Positions 35,127-47,288 of a stretch of DNA of 64,000 nt are shown in pieces. The notes beneath the pieces are model-generated. The model searched no databases. It was not told where the DNA came from and worked only from the letters and a program-made list of their open reading frames with translations. This DNA is from Lichtheimia corymbifera B2541. Its lineage: Eukaryota; Mucoromycota; Mucoromycetes; Mucorales; Lichtheimiaceae. Within the stretch, counting starts at the first letter, position 1. Every line of letters begins with the position of its first letter. The translations under genes and the position numbers were made by a program. Location: contig JNEU01000770.1 in NCBI GenBank assembly GCA_000697475.1, forward strand, positions 1-64,000. Reading direction: 5' to 3'.

Positions 35127-37904
35127 ATGGCTCCTCAAGTCATCAACAAGGTCCTCATTGCCAATCGTGGTGAAATTGCCTGTCGTGTCATTCGCACATG
35201 CCGTCGCATGGGCATTGCTACAGTGGCTGTCTATTCTGACAGGTATCGTTTGTTGCTTCTTCAGGGCACCTCCCCAAACAATGAATTAATTCAATCCAAT
35301 CCAAATAGTGATGAGAATGCTCCCTTTGTGCGTCTTGCTGATGAAGCCTATCATTTGGGTCCATCCGTTGCAGCAGAATCCTATCTCGACGGCGAAAAGA
35401 TCATTGCACTAACAAAACGTTCGGGTGCCGATTCCATCCATCCTGGCTATGGTTTCTTGTCCGAGAATGCTGATTTTGCTCAAAAGGTGCTCGAAGCTGG
35501 CATCAACTTTATTGGTCCCACCCCTGATTCCATTCGAGCCATTGGTGACAAGGTATGTAAAGGATTTCATCATTAGCTTTTAAGTACTTTTATTCATCAT
35601 GTGATCCCCCAGAGCGCCGCCAAAAACTTTATCAAGACACATGCACCTACAATCCCTCTTATCCCTGGATACAATGGCGATGATCAAAGCGTTGAACGTC
35701 TCGAACAAGAAGCTAAGCGCATTGGTAAGAATTCAGTTACACTTACAGGTGATATAAATGCTGATGATCCTTTTTTGTAGAATTCCCTGTTCTTCTCAAG
35801 GCTTCTGCTGGTGGTGGTGGTCGTGGTATGCGTGCTGTTTATGATACCAGCAAGTAAGTGGGATACATACAATCATTCGAGTACATACTTATGAGAGATT
35901 TTTATCAGGTTACGTGAGGAGATTGAAGCAGCCAAGGGTGAATCGTTGCGTTCTTTTGGATCGGATAAGCTATTGATTGAAAAGTACTTTGAAAGTATTC
36001 GCCATGTCGAGGTACGAAGAAAAATGGATATTAATAATGGGGTTCACACGGGTCTCACAAACAATGCATCTTTGCGTAGATCCAAGTTTTTGGTGACAAA
36101 TATGGAAATGTATACCACATCAATGAACGTGATTGTTCAGTCCAGCGTAGACATCAAAAAGTTGTCGAAGTAGGTTACACCAACAACGCATGGATGTACA
36201 ATTAAGCTCATCATGTATACATCACTAGGAAACACCATCACCTGCCGTGGACCCTGAATTGCGTAAAGCCATGACCGGTGCTGCTGTTGAGCTATGTCGC
36301 AAACTTGGTTATCTCGGTGCTGGTACCGCCGAATTCATTTTGGTACGCGAGAGAAAGAGAATGATTGTATATGAAGCTACATTTCACTAATACATCACCA
36401 TAGGATGAGAAAACCAAAAAGTTTTATTTCTTGGAGCTTAATACACGTTTGCAAGTCGAACATCCCATTACCGAATGCATCTCAGGCTTGGATCTTGTTG
36501 AATTGCAGTTATTGGTTGCTCAGGGTAAGCGATGGTTTAATCATATGCATGGATGTGTTTTTGACATCTTTCTTAAAGGTGTGAACCTCAAGGAGCTTGG
36601 TATTCTTGACAACATCCCATTCAAGGGTCACGCCATTGAAGTGCGTTTATGTGCTGAGGATCCAGATAACGAGTTTAGCCCTCGTACAGGTCTCATTCGC
36701 AAATGGAGCCCTGCTACTGGTCTACCTGGTGTACGTTTTGATACGGGTGTTGAAGATGGTATGTAAATGGGGATTTGCATATAACCCAGCTAAGGTCTCT
36801 TGTTTATCATTACAGGATCCGAGATCACCGTTTATTATGACTCAATGATTGCCAAGATCATTGTTCATGCTCCCACACGTGAGGAAGCAGTCCGTCGCAT
36901 GTCAGCAGCCTTGGCCCGCACTGTGATCTTGGGTGTTACTACGAATCAAAAGTTCCTATTGAGCATCATGAACAACGCACGTTTCCAGTCTGGCACCTTT
37001 GATACCAACTTCATCCCATTGGAACGCGAGCAGTTATTCCCCAAGCGTCAATTGGCAGATGTACAAGGCAGCGTGGTGGCAGCAACATTATTCCAGTGGA
37101 TTGTCCAAAAGTCGCAACGCGTTCATTTGCGTAATATTCAACCCAACTGGCGCAATGTCAAGTGGAGAGTGCCCAGCAAGAAATACACCGTCAACAACCA
37201 AGAGCAAGTAGAGATCCATTACAATTACCAGGGACAACAACAAAAATCCCATCAATTCCAAATCAAGTTATCTGAGGAAAAGAATGAAGGCCCTGGTCTC
37301 CAAGTTGTGTTGTATGATGCACAATATGGCACTGCAGTTCCCGGTCCCGAGGGGGTACAAGGATGCGCTGGGTTGGTGCGTTGCAGCATCGGTATGTTAA
37401 AAAGATGAAACTCAAAGGGGAGGAATGTGAAGCACTTTCTAATTGTATCATAAAGATGGTAGCCAACGCTATTTCTACGTGGCAGAGCACATTCACGACA
37501 TCAATGAAAAGATCTACTTTGTGCATGACTTTGTTCAAGGTTATCCAGTCGAGCTAGCCAAGTTTGACCGTTTGCAGACGTCTGATGCACAAGCTGAAGA
37601 TGATCGAGGTATACATCTATCTACAAAGAGTGTTGGATGATACAAGTGTTGACACGTGAGCTTCTTCAAACCACCCCCTTTAGTGACACCTTATACATCA
37701 TCCATGCCATGCCGTATTCTCAAGATCTTGGCTCCCAGTGGTACCGTGGTGAAGAAGAATGATCCATTGTTGTCTATTGAATCCATGAAGACCGAGGTCA
37801 AGCTTCTCTCTCGTCATGAAGGCGTTGTGACTATGCGTGTCGAGGAAAATCAGTTAGTAGATGCACGTGTACTCTTGTGTCAGGTTGATGAAGTAAAGAA
37901 GTAA
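35127..37904 (+). CDS. Biotin-dependent acyl-CoA carboxylase alpha subunit (methylcrotonoyl-CoA carboxylase-like)
   Basis: The ATG at 35127 gives [20 protein letters not shown], the start of a biotin carboxylase domain. Further signatures: [16 protein letters not shown], the ATP-grasp Gly-rich loop [25 protein letters not shown], and [17 protein letters not shown] biotin-transferase-like middle part follows, and a C-terminal biotinyl domain with ESMKTE, where Lys would carry biotin. About 700 residues fit methylcrotonoyl- or propionyl-CoA carboxylase alpha subunits. The usual AMKM motif is ESMKT here. The first ATG gives no mitochondrial targeting sequence; the only in-frame upstream extension begins with GTG. 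Around eight introns; the join near 35242 uses AG+T to make Ser. The beta subunit is not in the window. Geranyl-CoA or related carboxylases are alternatives. Confidence 0.85.
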
Positions 37905-38350
37905 ACAATGACCCATTTTACATGTGGCTGAATGACACGCACACACATATTCATGTTTCCAATCTCATTTACACGAAACCAATTGTTATGGAAATGGATT
38001 TCATTGGTGAGCGGGAAGGGGGGAGGTCATTATTCGAAAGGATGGTGCGGTGATTGTAGATGCAGCAGCAGGAGGTGTTGCGGCGGTGATCAAGAGTTTA
38101 CCAACCCCCAATGCAAATGTGCCTTGATGATGATGCAGCAACTGTAAACAAAATGACACGCATGACCCAGACAAGCGGCGACTTGTGTATCCCAAATACA
38201 TCATCTTGATGCGGATTGGGGCATGCACACACGCACACACATACAACACACATTCCCCTTGTTTCCTTGATTGCTTTTATAAGTAGACGTTTCCAGTCGT
38301 GCCCATATCTTTCTCTTGTTTTCTTTTCTTTTCAACCATCATTCATTTAC
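37905..38350. other. Intergenic between carboxylase and Pro/Ser-rich gene
   Basis: Includes a G-rich stretch (38008-38090) and an ACACACGCACACAC run. No gene recognised. Confidence 0.45.
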
Positions 38351-39090
38351 ATGCTTCGTTTATCATCTCCACTCCAATTACAACAAGTTTGGGAACGACC
38401 CAAAGCATCACCACCACCTTCTTCTCCAATTCGCTATACAGATGAACAAGGTATGTAACAATAGAACAATCTAGCCCATTTTTCTTGTACTTATTGGTAT
38501 ATACAGATGACCAAGAGGACGCCGAAGCCAAGCAATATGCATCCTCTATAGTATCAAATGCAGTATCCGAAACACATTGTTCCGTGGTTGGAAGCATCGA
38601 AATCCCCATTCCTCCTCCGCGACCCGCACCTATGGTGCCACCCAAAGATCCTCATTATCAACGTCCATCTACTCGCTCAGCAAGTCATAGTACTGCTAGC
38701 AGCAACAGCAGTGCCATCACCACCAATAACAGCAGCCGGTCTGTTGATGATACTCACCAAGAAGGAGAACGACGTCAAAGTAGCTTTGTGCCACCTGTGA
38801 TGCATGACAGCTCATCGGCTGACGGGACAACCTCTTTTTGCTCGTCTTCTAACATGCCCCCAACTCCAACATCTGCTATGCATTCCAAATCAAAAGATTG
38901 TTTATCATCAGGCATTCCACCTCCACCTCCACCCATACCCAACATGGAAAGCACAATCGCTTCTTCAAGAGAAGATGGTGGAAGCTTGAGACGTGCAGCT
39001 TCACGACTCTCACTCAAGCGACGTGGTTTCTCCAAAAAGATCAAAAAGGTGCTTTCATTCCACAAGAAACGACAATCTGCAGTTTTATGA
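38351..39090 (+). CDS. Uncharacterised Pro/Ser-rich protein with basic C-terminus
   Basis: Two exons: MLRLSSPLQLQQVWERPKASPP begins at 38351, an intron splits an Asp codon near 38451, and the second exon runs to the TGA at 39088-39090. The product is about 225 residues and mostly disordered, with Pro runs (EIPIPPPRPAPMVPP; GIPPPPPPIP) that could bind SH3, WW or EVH1 domains. The last 25 residues are strongly basic (SLKRRGFSKKIKKVLSFHKK), possibly a membrane-binding amphipathic helix or a nuclear signal. No family recognised. Upstream is a pyrimidine-rich leader; the Ada3 gene lies convergently downstream. Confidence 0.65.
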
Positions 39091-39605
39091 ACCAATCCCC
39101 AACTATTTATTCCTTTCTTCTCCCTCATACATGTATACCCACTTTCATCTTTTATATTAGTATCATCATAGTTATCATCAAACACACAAAAGAGCATTTC
39201 AAAGTACTTTCGTTCCTCTTCTACTCGCTTGCCCAAGTATGTTTACAGGCCCGATAGCACATATAAGCCCACATGCATCATTTTATATTTCCAAATGAAC
39301 CGGCTGCAGCCACCATACTATATTACAGCAACCATCTTGTGATCTATGTATGGTCTCGGCCAAAGATCTTTCAACCATTGTACTTTTCTTTCCAATTATA
39401 TCACCCACAACAAATAAAACTATGCTTAAAAAGTTATATATCATGGGAAATGAGAAATTATTAGGAAGATACATTTACAACGGAGGGAACAGACGACAGG
39501 GAAGACAAACATTTACATATAAAAAAGTGATGGGTCGGTTGAACAAGTAGGATGATGTTGAAAGGGAATACGGGCTTGATGACAATAAGGGAGGGAGGAG
39601 AGGGC
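39091..39605. other. Convergent 3' intergenic region
   Basis: Between two convergent genes; AT-rich with several AATAAA-like boxes. Nothing else recognised. Confidence 0.5.
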
Positions 39606-41995
39606 TTAAGATTGATCCTCATTTTTCACGGTGGTGGTGATGGTGGTGTTATTGTTGGATAGCTTTTCTTGTGGTGTATCAGTAGCAGGTGTAGTTTCTT
39701 CATCCTCCTCGTCATTGTATATTGATTTGGTGGGCATGGTCATATTCTTATCCTCAAACAATGGACCAAGCTCATTTTTCCATGTGCGTCGTTTCTCCAT
39801 GGCATTGACTGTATTCTCAGATAACACAGCTCTTGGAGCAGTTGCTTTGCGTTTCTTGGACTTTTGCACTCGCTATAGAAAAAATACAGTCAATACATGT
39901 TGCTCGATGCAGACGTTTATATTGCTACTTACGAATCGTTTGGCATAGCATTGTTCTACTTGTTGGTCGTAGGTGTCCAGCACACTTCGATATTGCTCAT
40001 ACTGTAGTTGTTGATCGACGACTTCGAGCAGCTTTGCTTTCCGATGTTCATTGATCTTTGATTGTTCCTCTAGTTCACGACCCAGTTTTCGTAGCTCGGC
40101 ACAAATCTCATCATCTTCTCGTGCGTTCCAATCGATCTACAAAGTAATTAAATGTTACCATGACAACACATACACACACCATGATTTGTATGACACCTAC
40201 ATCATCATCCGTGAAAAGACCGGCATAGCGTAGCTCACGTTTTAGTCGTTCCTCGAAATCAACGATATCCTCAGGTGGATCAGGAGCGAGTTCAGTGATT
40301 GTACGCCCACCCGAATAGGAAGACACTGAGTCCGTGTCCATAGGATCATCCTCCTCATCCTCATCTTCACTTGCCGCTGCCATGGCTTTGATATCGCTGA
40401 CATCCACCAAATCTTCCAATACCAAACTGCTCAACAATCGCTCCGTCAGACTTCCACAGCTCAAATCATCGGTCAATAAATAATCGTCGGTAAGGGCCTC
40501 GCCTTGTTTAAGGTATCGTACTCGCTCTGGTGGAGGTGGTGGTAATGCTTCTGATGAGGAGGAGGCACCATTACCCGCCATGGATATATCAGGATCTGAA
40601 GAAATGCGGTTGTTGTTGGGTGCTGGTGAATTGGATCGCCCACGTGTTTGTGAAGAAGTAGTAGGTGGGACTACATTGGCTTCCTCATTGGCCCATGTCT
40701 CTAAATAATGCTGTCCAAGCGGAGGTATAAGAAATGGCTTCACATCATCGCCCTACATCAATACTACCCGTTAGCTACGTATATACATTGATGATGATGA
40801 TGATGATGATGATGTGCCACTTGCCTTTTCCAACAGAAATTTGCGATCATCTTCAGTAAGTTGACGGAAATAGTAATCCATAGCACCCCAGAATGTCGTC
40901 ACAGGCACTTGATCCTTTGCCTTTACACGCACAAAGTCGAGCTCTTCCTGATGTGCTGCTTTTGCCTTGTGATGCTTGCCGTGTGTTTCTCCATTCGCAC
41001 GTGATGATGCCTTTGATGACTTTTTCTTTTTGGGTTGACTCATCTAACAAAGCTCATCCTGTTAGGATATCAAAGGATGAAATAATCAATGTTTATATGT
41101 ACCTCGTGTGGTTTTGATAGATGGTGCTTTCCAGAAGATGCTGGTGGAGATACACTGCGTGTCACTATTGAAGGCGCGTCATCCAACTTTTTGATCTTGA
41201 CAATGTGATGTGGCGATTCACTACGAGCTATATAAAATACCATATTAGCTCGCCATCCTCCTCGAACTCCCCATCCAAGCATTGACTTGCCATGCTTTGT
41301 ATCAATCTCCGTACTGCTATCTCTACGTCGACGTTGTCTCAAAGCTTCCAATGCCCTATTTCATGTGATTAATCATCCTCTCCTTCTCTTGTGGATCACA
41401 ACAGATGAACTTACGCTTGACGATCGGTTTGGCCTTGCCTTGGTGAATAAGCATCTTCACCTAGATCATACAAGTTAGATTATATGTTGTGGGGGTAGTT
41501 GATTGTAGAGAGACTAACTGGATTCCCGTTTCATGCGCATCTTTTCCATCATGACACTGACGTTCTTGCCAGAACCACTACCAGCTGCCTTTTTCCCTTC
41601 ATTGCCACCTATTCGATATTCAACATGATGGTGTTACTGATATCCTAGTATATAGATGCATCCACACACACTTCATACACCTAACACACCCAACACACAC
41701 ACTCTCTCTTACCACCAGTCTCCCGCACCTTGACGTTCTTGTCCAAGTGGCCAAAGTCTTTACGCAAATGGCGCAATCGGGTTTCAGCACGTGTAAGGAC
41801 TCGTTCTAAGTCTGCCTTGATGTTTGCAAGGTCACTGACACCAGGAAGATGGTGAGATGGAGATCCATGGGAAGCGTTGTTATTACTTCTTGTAGATTGC
41901 TGGTGACCACGATAATGAAAGGCCGTGGATTGCGAGACTGGAGTAGGCGGACTGTATCGATGCGTCAAGTCAGAGTAGGATGAATCGGAATCCAT
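39606..41995 (-). CDS. Ada3/Ngg1-like subunit of SAGA histone acetyltransferase
   Basis: The start at 41993-41995 gives MDSDSSYSDLTHRYSPP, then a coiled helix (LANIKADLERVLTRAETRLRHLRKDFG). Later exons give FWGAMDYYFRQLTEDDRKFLLEK, the conserved Ada3 box, then FLIPPLGQHYLETWA, an acidic region, and FEERLKRELRYAGLF followed by IDWNAREDDEICAELRKLGREL, which is the Ada3 C-terminal domain. In yeast Ngg1 links the Gcn5 acetyltransferase with Ada2 in SAGA and ADA; nuclear. About seven introns, of which 40753-40824 appears to be GC-AG and holds a GAT repeat on the + strand. A short segment (WGVRGGWRANMVFYIA near 41210-41270) may be an unremoved small intron. Confidence 0.9.
40753..40824 (-). other. 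GC-AG intron in the Ada3 gene
   Basis: On the coding strand the donor is GCAAGT after a GAA AAG codon pair and the acceptor is GATGTAG. Phase 0 joins FLLEK to GDDVKPFLIPPLG, both conserved in sense. No in-phase GT donor exists before the next stop codon. The intron contains an (ATC)n tract. Confidence 0.78.
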
Positions 41996-43000
41996 GGCAG
42001 GCGTGTGTATGGGAGAAAAAAGAGCAAGTATGGAGAAGGGGAGGGGTGGTGTCTCGTTCTGTTTCGCCGCTACTATAGCCAACACCCAAAGATCAATTTT
42101 AACACACACACACACACACCTCCTGATAGCCATGTTTATCGATGACGATCCATTCATGTATAAATAAAGATGATCTTTCTTGTCAATCATGATTACTAGT
42201 AGTGTTGTATATTATTCATTCCGTATTACCTTCCACCTTGAGGATTGAACTATTCATCGCCTTTGCTTTGTACATGTCGTTGAACAAATAATACCTACGA
42301 TCGATATATTGCTTCTCATACTCGTGGGTGGATGCATACCTACAGCTGGCATCTTTTTATCGCAACATGATGGCATCATGGTATGTGTAACTGCAAGATG
42401 GTCAATGCACTAATGTAGCACTAGATCCTATCACTTCTGGTTCGTTACAAAACTCTGTGTATTTTGTGTTTTCCTTTTTGATCATCTATGAAAAGATCAA
42501 TGGTTGATTTAAACAACCTTCCATCCAAAATCACAATGAGCTACATTAACGCATACATCATAATGCGGAAGATTGCCTAATGTCTGCTGTCTATTATGAA
42601 ATGATTCGAATAAAGATTGCCGTGATTCTGCTGAATCGGATGAATGACAAAAGCTAAAACGATAACCCAGTAAATGGGAACCTCGCTTCTTGTGCTCATT
42701 GTTTCAAGCAACGATAGTATGTACACCACCAAAAATGATTGATCCTCCAATAGGTGAAATATAGGTAACCATAGAGATAGAAACGATCATAACATTCGAA
42801 ACTTTAACAGAGACAACCACTTCTGTACCCTTGAAATCAGAATACGGACGGGTCGGTGATCACGTGTAATAGCGCTTTAGATAATCTCACATCACTCATT
42901 GTGTCCACACTAGCACCCTCTCCCAACTCATGTCCCATGGTCCGATTATGCGATTTAAAAGAGTGATTTATACAAGTTGAGTCTATAAGTAACATATCTT
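41996..43000. other. Intergenic between Ada3 promoter and uL22m 3' end
   Basis: A CA repeat at about 42102-42119 is in the Ada3 leader region. About 1 kb with no gene or repeat module recognised. Confidence 0.5.
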
Positions 43001-43859
43001 TTACCAATTGTAAAAGGCCTTTGGGTTGTAAATGGGCTTGTCCTCTTTCAAGGGGGTCCACACTTTTCGAGATTCCTTCCATCCACGGATATTTCTTCGA
43101 GAAGCCTTGTCTTCAGCATTGCTTGGTGCTTCCTTGAGCAAAAACTTGATGTGTGCTTCAGGGTGATGCATGATACCAAATTGACCACGACCGTGTGGCC
43201 GAATACGCTTAATGTAACGACCCTTGCCAACCCACGCTTGTGCTATAACCATTGGACCATCATGATCAGAACGTATCCAATGTGTGTGTGTGTGTGTGTG
43301 TGTTTGCCCCCATCCCATTTCTCCAACTTACCAACAACCAAATTCTCCATTCCAAATTGATCCTTTGCGTTTTTGCGAGCAAATGCCAAGTTGTGCATAA
43401 TCTTTTTGGCAGTACGCTTGGGCGAGAATTCCATTTGTTTGATAGCTTCATCCACAGTCATGTTACGGATTTGTCGTGCAAGCATGTTGAGCTTACGAGG
43501 GCTTGTCTTCATGTTGGCAGATGACCATTTGTACTATGGATCATAAAATAAGTAAACCACATGCATACATATCATAACAAATGACAACATACTTCTTTTT
43601 GCACAGCTTTTTGAGTAGTTTCCTCAGCAGTATCTGCCTCCACCTTGATATTGTCGAATAGAGAAGAGGCACCCACATCCGGTCTTGAAGTTTGTGGTTG
43701 CTCTGCAAAACGACGTGCTCCTGAAGAAAAGCTACGAACATAACGTAATATCGTGATTGACTTAGTATGGCGGCATGGTGATAGTGCGTTGAATTGTTGC
43801 TCGTTGTACCTCATGACCTGCATGGATGTCAAACGGCTCGATCCAGCAAGTGGTCGCAT
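43001..43859 (-). CDS. Mitochondrial ribosomal protein uL22m (L22)
   Basis: The N-terminus (MRPLAGSSRLTSMQ ... YVRSFSSGARRF) is basic and Ser-rich, as for a mitochondrial targeting sequence. The body reads ANMKTSPRKLNMLARQIRN, DEAIKQMEFSPKRTAKKIM, then VGKGRYIKRIRPHGRGQFG, which are the standard L22 blocks including the conserved rRNA-contacting loop. The TAA is at 43001-43003. It is a large-subunit protein lining the exit tunnel of the mitoribosome. An intron at about 43238-43331 contains a (TG)n tract. A further intron within the presequence (57 bases, in frame) cannot be excluded. Confidence 0.9.
43272..43303 (+). repeat. (TG)n microsatellite inside a uL22m intron
   Basis: About 13 TG units in an intron. 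Length variation is to be expected; no other role visible. Confidence 0.8.
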
Positions 43860-44499
43860 TGCTGTTCGGAAGACGGTTGCTAGTGGCGATTATCAGCATT
43901 CGGGTGTGCTTGGATACAAGGTTGGGAACGTTGAATACCTAGCGAGTTCATTGCTGTTGTGTTTGTCGGCGGAGGAAGAGGTGTCAATGGCAATCCTTGT
44001 TGTGCCATATAAAAATTAGCAGTCTCAGTAAACCGACTCTGGCTCCACTTGTGCCATTGGGAATTACCACGCGCGCACCAAAAATAGAGGCCAAATAAAC
44101 ATATCCCTCATCGATACCACTTTTGCTATCCAATGTCGTCTGCATTCATCTATCATGCACCAATTTTACTCCTTCATCTTGCGAACACCTTATATATATT
44201 ATCCATTTTCATGTGCAATCTGTTTCCTACTATGCATATAATGACTGAAAGCTCACCATAGAATACAACACGATGTAAACGAAGTAGTCAATCAATTCAA
44301 TGAGAGGTCACTGCTCTGAAACTCAATGGAGCGATCCCACTCCACCTTATTGTATCACAAAAGCCATATACTTCTTGCATGACCGATAACCGAACCACCT
44401 TTATTATTCCATCTTCGAAGCTACATTATGTAAATCCTCAAGATAGCAAAGTCCAAGTGCGTATGTAAAGCGTAATAAGTAAGCAATGCTTTATTTCAT
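43860..44499. other. Intergenic upstream of uL22m
   Basis: Promoter side of the ribosomal protein gene. The + strand carries a short open frame (43753-44019) overlapping the gene, which is a shadow. Nothing else recognised. Confidence 0.45.
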
Positions 44500-45600
44500 C
44501 TAGGTCTAGCTATCCTGCTACCTTTCCACTATCGTCGCCTTCGTCGTCCGTCATCATTCGTGCTCGCAATCGTACTCGTACTAGCACCAGGCGATAAGGG
44601 AAAAGCATTGTAAGTTGATACGCTACGGGTGTGTCACATCGAGTCGACAGGGATAACTGTGTCGTTGTATTCTTGATTGCTGCCGTCATGAACATCCTTC
44701 GTCCATGATTGTAAAATAGCTGCTGCATGCATGAACCTGAGTATTCCAATAGCGTCCACGACTGTGAAGCACCTTTCACCAGGATATCATCCATTTGGTT
44801 GATCCCACCCAATCCATCATCATCCTACGCCGTATCCACGTGGTCGTTCCTGGAGACGACGCTCGCTCCAAGTAACCAACGCAGCATTCCAAGAGATCTC
44901 ATCACTGTACTTGATTGCATCCATCCATAACATCCAATACGTTGGATGAAAAGAGCCATGTGATCGTTGCTGATGTGCTCCCTTCTCCATCCAACTGTTG
45001 GTCAATCCTTTCTTGCTCGTTGTCTTCCATCCACCGCAGTTCAACTAGGTGAAGATTGTTTGTATTGCAGTGTACTTGATAGCTGATATTGCACCCCATC
45101 CATTGCAATCCGTATGTATCAAAGCAAGTTGCTGCAAGTAACTTGAGACAATGGAGTAAAAGACTTTGCTAATAGCAACAGCCGCTACGTTCGGTCGCAG
45201 CAGAGGAGTGTGCAAGAGCGTGTGTTGTAGTAGAGTGACAAGGCTGTGAACAATGCAGTAAACACCTTGCTAACGACAACTGCTGGAATGAATGCTGCTA
45301 CGTTTGATGGTGGTTGAGGATTGTACAAGAGAAGGTGTCGTGTCAAGAAACCCGAGTGCTGTAGTGTGGTGCACACGCCATGGACTCGCCATCCAGTCAA
45401 AGACAGTCGGATCAAGACAGTTGTAGGATTGACATGATGGCAGGACAATCAATCGCAGGTTGTTGTTGTACTTGAATGGGACAACAGATGGGAATGGGAA
45501 GAAGAGGCAAGATCCTGCAAGTGGAAGAGCTGGAAATTAAATTGGTCAACCAATTCCATGCACACCGTAAATGATCCATGACCTTGAGATTGCTCACCTT
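44500..45600 (-). mobile_element. Internal segment of dispersed element, copy 2 (inverted)
   Basis: Aligns in reverse orientation with 3.5-4.5 kb. The frame that is open in copy 1 (WMDAIK...SWN.AL.TW) is readable at about 44850-45000 but then shifts; fragments of the same product are spread over several frames down to 44510. So this copy is decayed. The outer limits are not sharp. Confidence 0.65.
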
Positions 45601-45629
45601 GACCTCAAACTTGGTCAGAAGATGCATTC

Positions 45630-46570
45630 GGGCATGCTGATCAACTTTGTATTAATAAAGAACCCACGTTTCATTTAAAGATTTTGAATAACAGGGTATA
45701 ATGTGGGGTTTACTATGATGGACGGAAATTGGGTACCCGCCCGGATTCACTGAAATGTCATTTAGTATGAAGAATCTTGGGATTCCCCATTTCCAACATG
45801 AAACTTGGTAAGCAGATTCGCTGAGTTATGCTGATCACCTCCATTCATTTAAAAACCGTATGCTTCATTATGATGTCTTATGAATCGGGCGGTCCAAATA
45901 TAAGACGGACGGAATGCAAGTAGGCTGCATAGTGCACACCCCCGCGGTTGTCCGCCTCCATCGTCAAACTTGGTCAGACGGGTGGGCTTCGACATGCTGA
46001 ATCAACTCCATTCAAATAAAAACCGTATGCTTCATTGTGAGAAATAAAATGGGAGCGTCGGACGATGAACGGACAGTATTTTATGTACGATGAACGGCCC
46101 ATAACTTCGAGGTTGCCCACCACAAACTTGAAACTTTCACGCAAGATGCTCTTGGACAAGCTGATCAACTTTGTCATAATAAAGAAGCCACGATTCATTT
46201 AAAAATTTTGAATGGCAGGGCGTAATGAGTGATTTGCTATGGCGGACGGAGACTCCATACCCGTCCAAATTCATGAAATGTCATTTAGTATGAATTACCT
46301 TGGGATTCCCCATTTCGAACATGAAACTTGGTAAGCAGATTCGCTGGGACATGCTGATCAACTCCATTCATTTAAAAATCACAGGTTTCATTATGATGTT
46401 TTATGAATCGGGCAGCCCAAATTTAGGAGGTACGACGGATGGACGGGAACGTGCCTGAGATTGTCCACCTCCATCGTCAAACTTGCACTCACACGGTGCT
46501 GTCGACCACGACGAGTATCTTTGACCTCATAAAGACCTCATTATGAAAATGTTGAGAAACAGGTACCTTT
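45630..46570 (-). repeat. Ladder of six diverged A modules (inverted)
   Basis: The complement of AAGTTGATCAGC-like cores occurs near 45637, 45831, 45996, 46161, 46353 and 46510 (spacing about 194, 165, 165, 192, 157). Counting outward from the internal segment, this spacing agrees with the ladder at 2.9-3.5 kb (191, 159, 165), so the two loci are colinear copies. Confidence 0.8.
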
Positions 46571-47057
46571 ATGTTTTACCCATACCGTAAGTGTGATGGA
46601 GTTGCTTTTTCCTACTGGATGGTGTCGACTGTATTAACAGAAAGATGAAGAGCTGAGTGAAACAATCCGTAAGGGTTACACAAACGCGCCCTTGGCAGGT
46701 TGCTGCATCAATGGATGATGATTGCTTTTAGGAAGGTACATAAGTACGTAAACAACACCTAATAATGAAGATGTGGGTCAAGGTATGTGTAGTACGGCAA
46801 TAATGGCTCCACATCCCATTTGGGTGTAGGAGAAGGTCGAGCTGCATATCAGAGCTAAAGCACCTTCATTTCGTGAATGAACTGATCCAGTGGATTGGAT
46901 ACTAAACGACAACCATTTATCAGCCAAGACTTGTTCTAAGAGTTCCTGGTTCATGTTTATATTGTTTATCAACGATAAACTAGTTGCATTTTTGAAAGAT
47001 ACAAAAAGGCTGAAGATGATCATGGCAAGGATCCATTGTTTTATTGCACAAATCAAT
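46571..47057. other. Intergenic upstream of small secreted protein
   Basis: The start still resembles an A module flank (ATGTTTTACCCATACCGTAAGTG at 46571). The rest has no recognised feature; a + strand ORF from 46890 is open into the secreted protein but its first part has no signal. Confidence 0.45.
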
Positions 47058-47288
47058 ATGAAGATCAACCTTCTTCTTGTCACTGGTGCTATCATTGTTG
47101 GACCAGCCATTGCTGCACCCATGTACCACCAACATCTTAGTGAGCCTGAAAGCGACCATGATCCTACAAGCATTATTGGCCTTCCACCTGGGTGGTTTGG
47201 AGGAGGATCTTTGCTTCCACCGTTCCCTCCGCTACCACCATTGCCGCCATTGCCACCGTTACCACCACTACCACCTTTCTCGGTATAA
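47058..47288 (+). CDS. Small secreted Pro-rich protein with PPLPPLPP repeat
   Basis: The start at 47058 gives the signal peptide MKINLLLVTGAIIVGPAIAA. The mature part of about 56 residues has a His/Glu/Asp-rich start, a single GWFGGG turn, and a C-terminal tract in which PPL or PPF is repeated about eight times, ending FSV. No cysteine. I recognise no family; the repeat resembles short cell-wall or surface proteins. An alternative upstream ATG at 47023 would bury the signal peptide. A long Gly-rich ORF on the other strand is its complement. Coding status is supported by the neat signal peptide but not proven. Confidence 0.55.
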   Translation: MKINLLLVTGAIIVGPAIAAPMYHQHLSEPESDHDPTSIIGLPPGWFGGGSLLPPFPPLPPLPPLPPLPPLPPFSV

